Position numbers and translations under genes: made by a program. Shown piece after piece: positions 62,239 through 64,000 of a DNA stretch of 64,000 bases (its first letter is position 1; each line of letters opens with the position of its first letter). A model generated the notes under the pieces. It worked only from the letters and a program-made list of their open reading frames with translations, did not search any database and was not told the origin of the DNA. This DNA is from Sphingobacterium sp. SRCM116780. GTDB taxonomy: Bacteria > Bacteroidota > Bacteroidia > Sphingobacteriales > Sphingobacteriaceae. The stretch spans positions 2,480,001 to 2,544,000 of the forward strand of contig NZ_CP090446.1 of assembly GCF_021442025.1 (NCBI RefSeq). Direction: 5' to 3'.

Positions 62239-62302
62239 AAATAGAACGGGCTCAAGTACAGAACTATTTTTATTGTTTCTTTGTCAAGCACTTCGTACAT
62301 TT

Positions 62303-62350
62303 AGGTTTTGACATTTATGTCTCATAACATAAACGTCAAAACCTTTTTTA
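62303..62350 (+). terminator. Terminator after the lipoprotein pair
   Basis: Long stem AGGTTTTGACATTTATGT with ACATAAACGTCAAAACCT (one mismatch), a short loop, then a run of six T. It overlaps the upstream part of the frame at 62308, which argues for the later start of the next gene. Confidence 0.88.
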
Positions 62351-62421
62351 TGAATCAAAAAAAAGTTAAGACCAGTTTATTGTTAAGATTAGTTATGGAA
62401 TTATTCAGTAATAATCATTTT

Positions 62422-63210
62422 ATGAAAAGCACTATGATGGTGAAAAAATTATTTATCTTATTGATTTCACTCATTCCAACTATCCTATCTGCACAATCTT
62501 ATAATAAGTTATTAAAAGACTGGAAAAGCAATCCCTTACCTAAGCATCAAAGTTATGAAGGACAGATTGATCTTTGGACTGTATACTTGGAGGATGATCA
62601 ACCTAAAGTAACAGAGAAGAGTAAACCGATAGAATTACCAAAGTATATCCAACTCAAAGACTCAAAGGAATATGAAAGCTCTGATAAAATTCTGACACAC
62701 GCAGATCCCAGTGATTTTCAAATTACTGATAATGGCTTTCTTATTAGTGTAAACCGAGGTGAATGGGGGGGAGAACTATACTGGTTTTCTAAAAATGGTA
62801 AAAAAAACTATCACGTTGATGCTGGAAACTACATTCAATTTATCACCAGAAGTAACGATATATTAGTATTAGAAGGCCTTGCTCATTTAGGAACAAGTGA
62901 TGGAAGGATAATGCAACTGATAAAAAAAGAGGACATATGGACTGCCCAAAAATATTTAGAGTTACCATTTGCTCCGCAAACTGCCTGTCTAGATAAAGAA
63001 GATAATATTTTAATCGTCACTACCAAAAATATAGTTTCTGTTGATAAAAATAAACAGATAAAATCAATAGTCTCCTTTGATCTTTGGGAAGACCATTCAA
63101 CGTCTTCTTCAATAATTATGCACAATAACATCCTATACGTAGGAATGTTATTTGGAGTATATAAATATGCACTGGATACTGGAAAAAGCGAATGGCTGAC
63201 TCCTTATTAA
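62422..63210 (+). CDS. Exported hypothetical protein with beta-propeller-like repeats
   Basis: 262 aa from ATG 62422 (ATG 62437 is also possible); the frame is open from 62308, but that part lies in the terminator. Signal peptide VKKLFILLISLIPTILSAQ. The mature part has repeated strand patterns (GFLISVNRGEWGGELYWFSK, IMQLIKKEDIWTAQKYLEL, NNILYVGMLFGVYKYAL) suggesting a small propeller-like fold. Not recognised; in this context it could be an immunity-type or surface protein. Confidence 0.65.
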   Translation: MKSTMMVKKLFILLISLIPTILSAQSYNKLLKDWKSNPLPKHQSYEGQIDLWTVYLEDDQPKVTEKSKPIELPKYIQLKDSKEYESSDKILTHADPSDFQITDNGFLISVNRGEWGGELYWFSKNGKKNYHVDAGNYIQFITRSNDILVLEGLAHLGTSDGRIMQLIKKEDIWTAQKYLELPFAPQTACLDKEDNILIVTTKNIVSVDKNKQIKSIVSFDLWEDHSTSSSIIMHNNILYVGMLFGVYKYALDTGKSEWLTPY

Positions 63211-63362
63211 AGTTATACAAGGTATTAAATACAATCATTTAGAGACGATAGCGCTGGAAATATAAAATACTTGAAGTGATAGATGTAACAATTTATATGT
63301 GCAGCTTAATGTTTCTCAATGGAGAGATTTGAAAGAATAATAAAACAATAAATTGTGGTTAT

Positions 63363-63782
63363 ATGAAAGATGCAATTGCAATAGAATTTGGAGAACTTAT
63401 AAATAGAAACAAAGTCCCACAAATTATTGGAATCAACTATAATCTCGAGTCTTTGGTTGTTACAATTTCCTTTTATGATCCTAATGATGAAATTATAGAA
63501 GTAAAATTTACTTCTATAGAAGGGTTTAGAGTTTTAGATGAAGGCAATCTATTGGAGTTTTGGAATTCCTCAAGACCAGCAGGATGGATATGGGAAATTA
63601 AAGAGAACGGTTGGTTTGACCAAGAAAAAAAACGTGAGGGTTGTCTTTTGGGATACATGGCTGGTTACAATCTTAAAGAATATCTTATCTTAGGGCAAAG
63701 TGATTGTATAAGTATCTTGTGTTATAATGAACCCGAAATTGGCGAGGTAAAACATGGCGATAAATCAATAATAGAATGTTAA
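63363..63782 (+). CDS. Small acidic hypothetical protein (immunity-like)
   Basis: 139 aa, cytoplasmic, acidic. VVTISFYDPNDEIIEVKFTS, FRVLDEGNLLEFW and the middle GWIWEIKENGWFDQEK recall the size and composition of small immunity or SUKH-like proteins; no firm family. Overlaps the next short ORF by 7 bp. Confidence 0.6.
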   Translation: MKDAIAIEFGELINRNKVPQIIGINYNLESLVVTISFYDPNDEIIEVKFTSIEGFRVLDEGNLLEFWNSSRPAGWIWEIKENGWFDQEKKREGCLLGYMAGYNLKEYLILGQSDCISILCYNEPEIGEVKHGDKSIIEC

Positions 63783-63865
63783 AAAATCTAATATTAACCA
63801 TTACGCTTTCTTTACTTATAGTGACAGTATTTGGTCAAATCCGGTACACTCTGTTCCTTACTTGA
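63776..63865 (+). pseudogene. Truncated exported-protein gene: signal peptide only
   Basis: ATG 63776 opens a perfect signal peptide (MLKNLILTITLSLLIVTVFG) that should continue into a mature protein, but the frame ends 8 codons later at 63865. The break coincides with the 3' end of the convergent frame that begins off the right edge, so an insertion or deletion has probably replaced the rest of the gene. Confidence 0.45.
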
Positions 63866-64000
63866 CAAAATTTACAATTAAAAGACTTCCAGTTTCTTGG
63901 TCAATTTCACAGATTAAATTGGTGATGTTCCTTTCAACTTCACACTTATCCTTCTTTAAATACTTCACCCTATGCCATCCTAGATTTTCTATTGATGGAT
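63858..64000 (-). CDS. 3' end of an unknown gene running off the right edge; contains dispersed repeat copy B
   Basis: A minus-strand frame of 46 sense codons is open to the window edge and ends with TAA at 63858. It reads SIENLGWHRVKYLKKDK, then EVERNITNLICEIDQETG and LLIVNFVK, a coherent protein C-terminus. The part 63952-64000 is repeated, in broken form, at 58251-58300. No family recognised; a transposon-encoded or toxin-type protein is possible. Confidence 0.4.
   Translation of the reverse strand, partial: PSIENLGWHRVKYLKKDKCEVERNITNLICEIDQETGSLLIVNFVK

Noticed and set aside
62308..62421. Upstream start for the exported protein at 62422
   Set aside because: The extension lies inside a strong terminator hairpin and would bury the signal peptide.
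1..64000. tRNA or rRNA genes
   Set aside because: No cloverleaf, CCA end or conserved rRNA segment was recognised on either strand by eye.

Overview
The window looks like the chromosome of a Bacteroidota member, most likely a Sphingobacterium-like Sphingobacteriaceae. Evidence: three SusC/SusD pairs, a two-component regulator of the hybrid-system type with a beta-propeller sensor, a FecI/FecR pair, AT-rich DNA with few Shine-Dalgarno sites, and a few TAnnTTTG promoter boxes. The genus is inference; there is no rRNA or marker gene to test it.

Positions 1-42,310 read as ordinary chromosome. In order: the end of a galM lipoprotein gene; a two-gene split version of a hybrid two-component system; a SusC-SusD-phospholipase C operon on the minus strand (12,591 to 5,371), probably for phospholipid or phosphate scavenging; a FAD/Rieske oxidoreductase and a DUF892 ferritin-like gene; a phytochrome-like histidine kinase without the usual N-terminal chromophore cysteine region; a second SusCD pair behind a short leader ORF and hairpin; a FecI-FecR-SusC-SusD operon; a TetR regulator followed by a complete RND efflux operon (fusion protein, pump, outer-membrane channel); a maltose O-acetyltransferase; three tandem copies of a secreted WG-repeat-like gene on an exact 1,116-bp period; and a secreted M20 amidohydrolase. 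Strong hairpin terminators separate most of these units.

From about 42,330 to the right edge the region is accessory in character: more AT-rich, many short or unknown genes, broken genes, palindromes and duplicated fragments. It holds a small cluster of Bacteroidota-restricted hypothetical genes with an 11-bp phased repeat beside it; an XRE regulator with a thermonuclease, a decayed duplicate of that nuclease's 3' end and a free-standing EF-Tu domain III-like protein; a cytosolic 5'-nucleotidase family protein; and a defence-type block at 49,972-58,223. That block has an unrecognised gene, a minus-strand operon of sce7726-like (PD-(D/E)XK nuclease-like), sce7725-like ('beta protein') and RES-domain (NAD+ phosphorylase/ADP-ribosyltransferase-type) genes, a four-helix membrane protein, and a HpaII-type restriction-modification system with a Vsr mismatch endonuclease. 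After it come a stand-alone yidD coupled to a small gene, a decayed zinc-finger-tailed gene, a lipoprotein with a JAMM-like HSHP motif, and a run of small exported or immunity-like proteins.

The best candidate for a little-described system is the three-gene sce7726-sce7725-RES operon (51,105-54,020). It pairs a probable nuclease with a probable NAD+-consuming effector, has its own upstream palindrome, and sits beside a restriction-modification system. A recurrent palindrome TTACGG-N4-CCGTAA (three copies, all in the accessory half and all upstream of genes) is the most interesting regulatory-scale signal.
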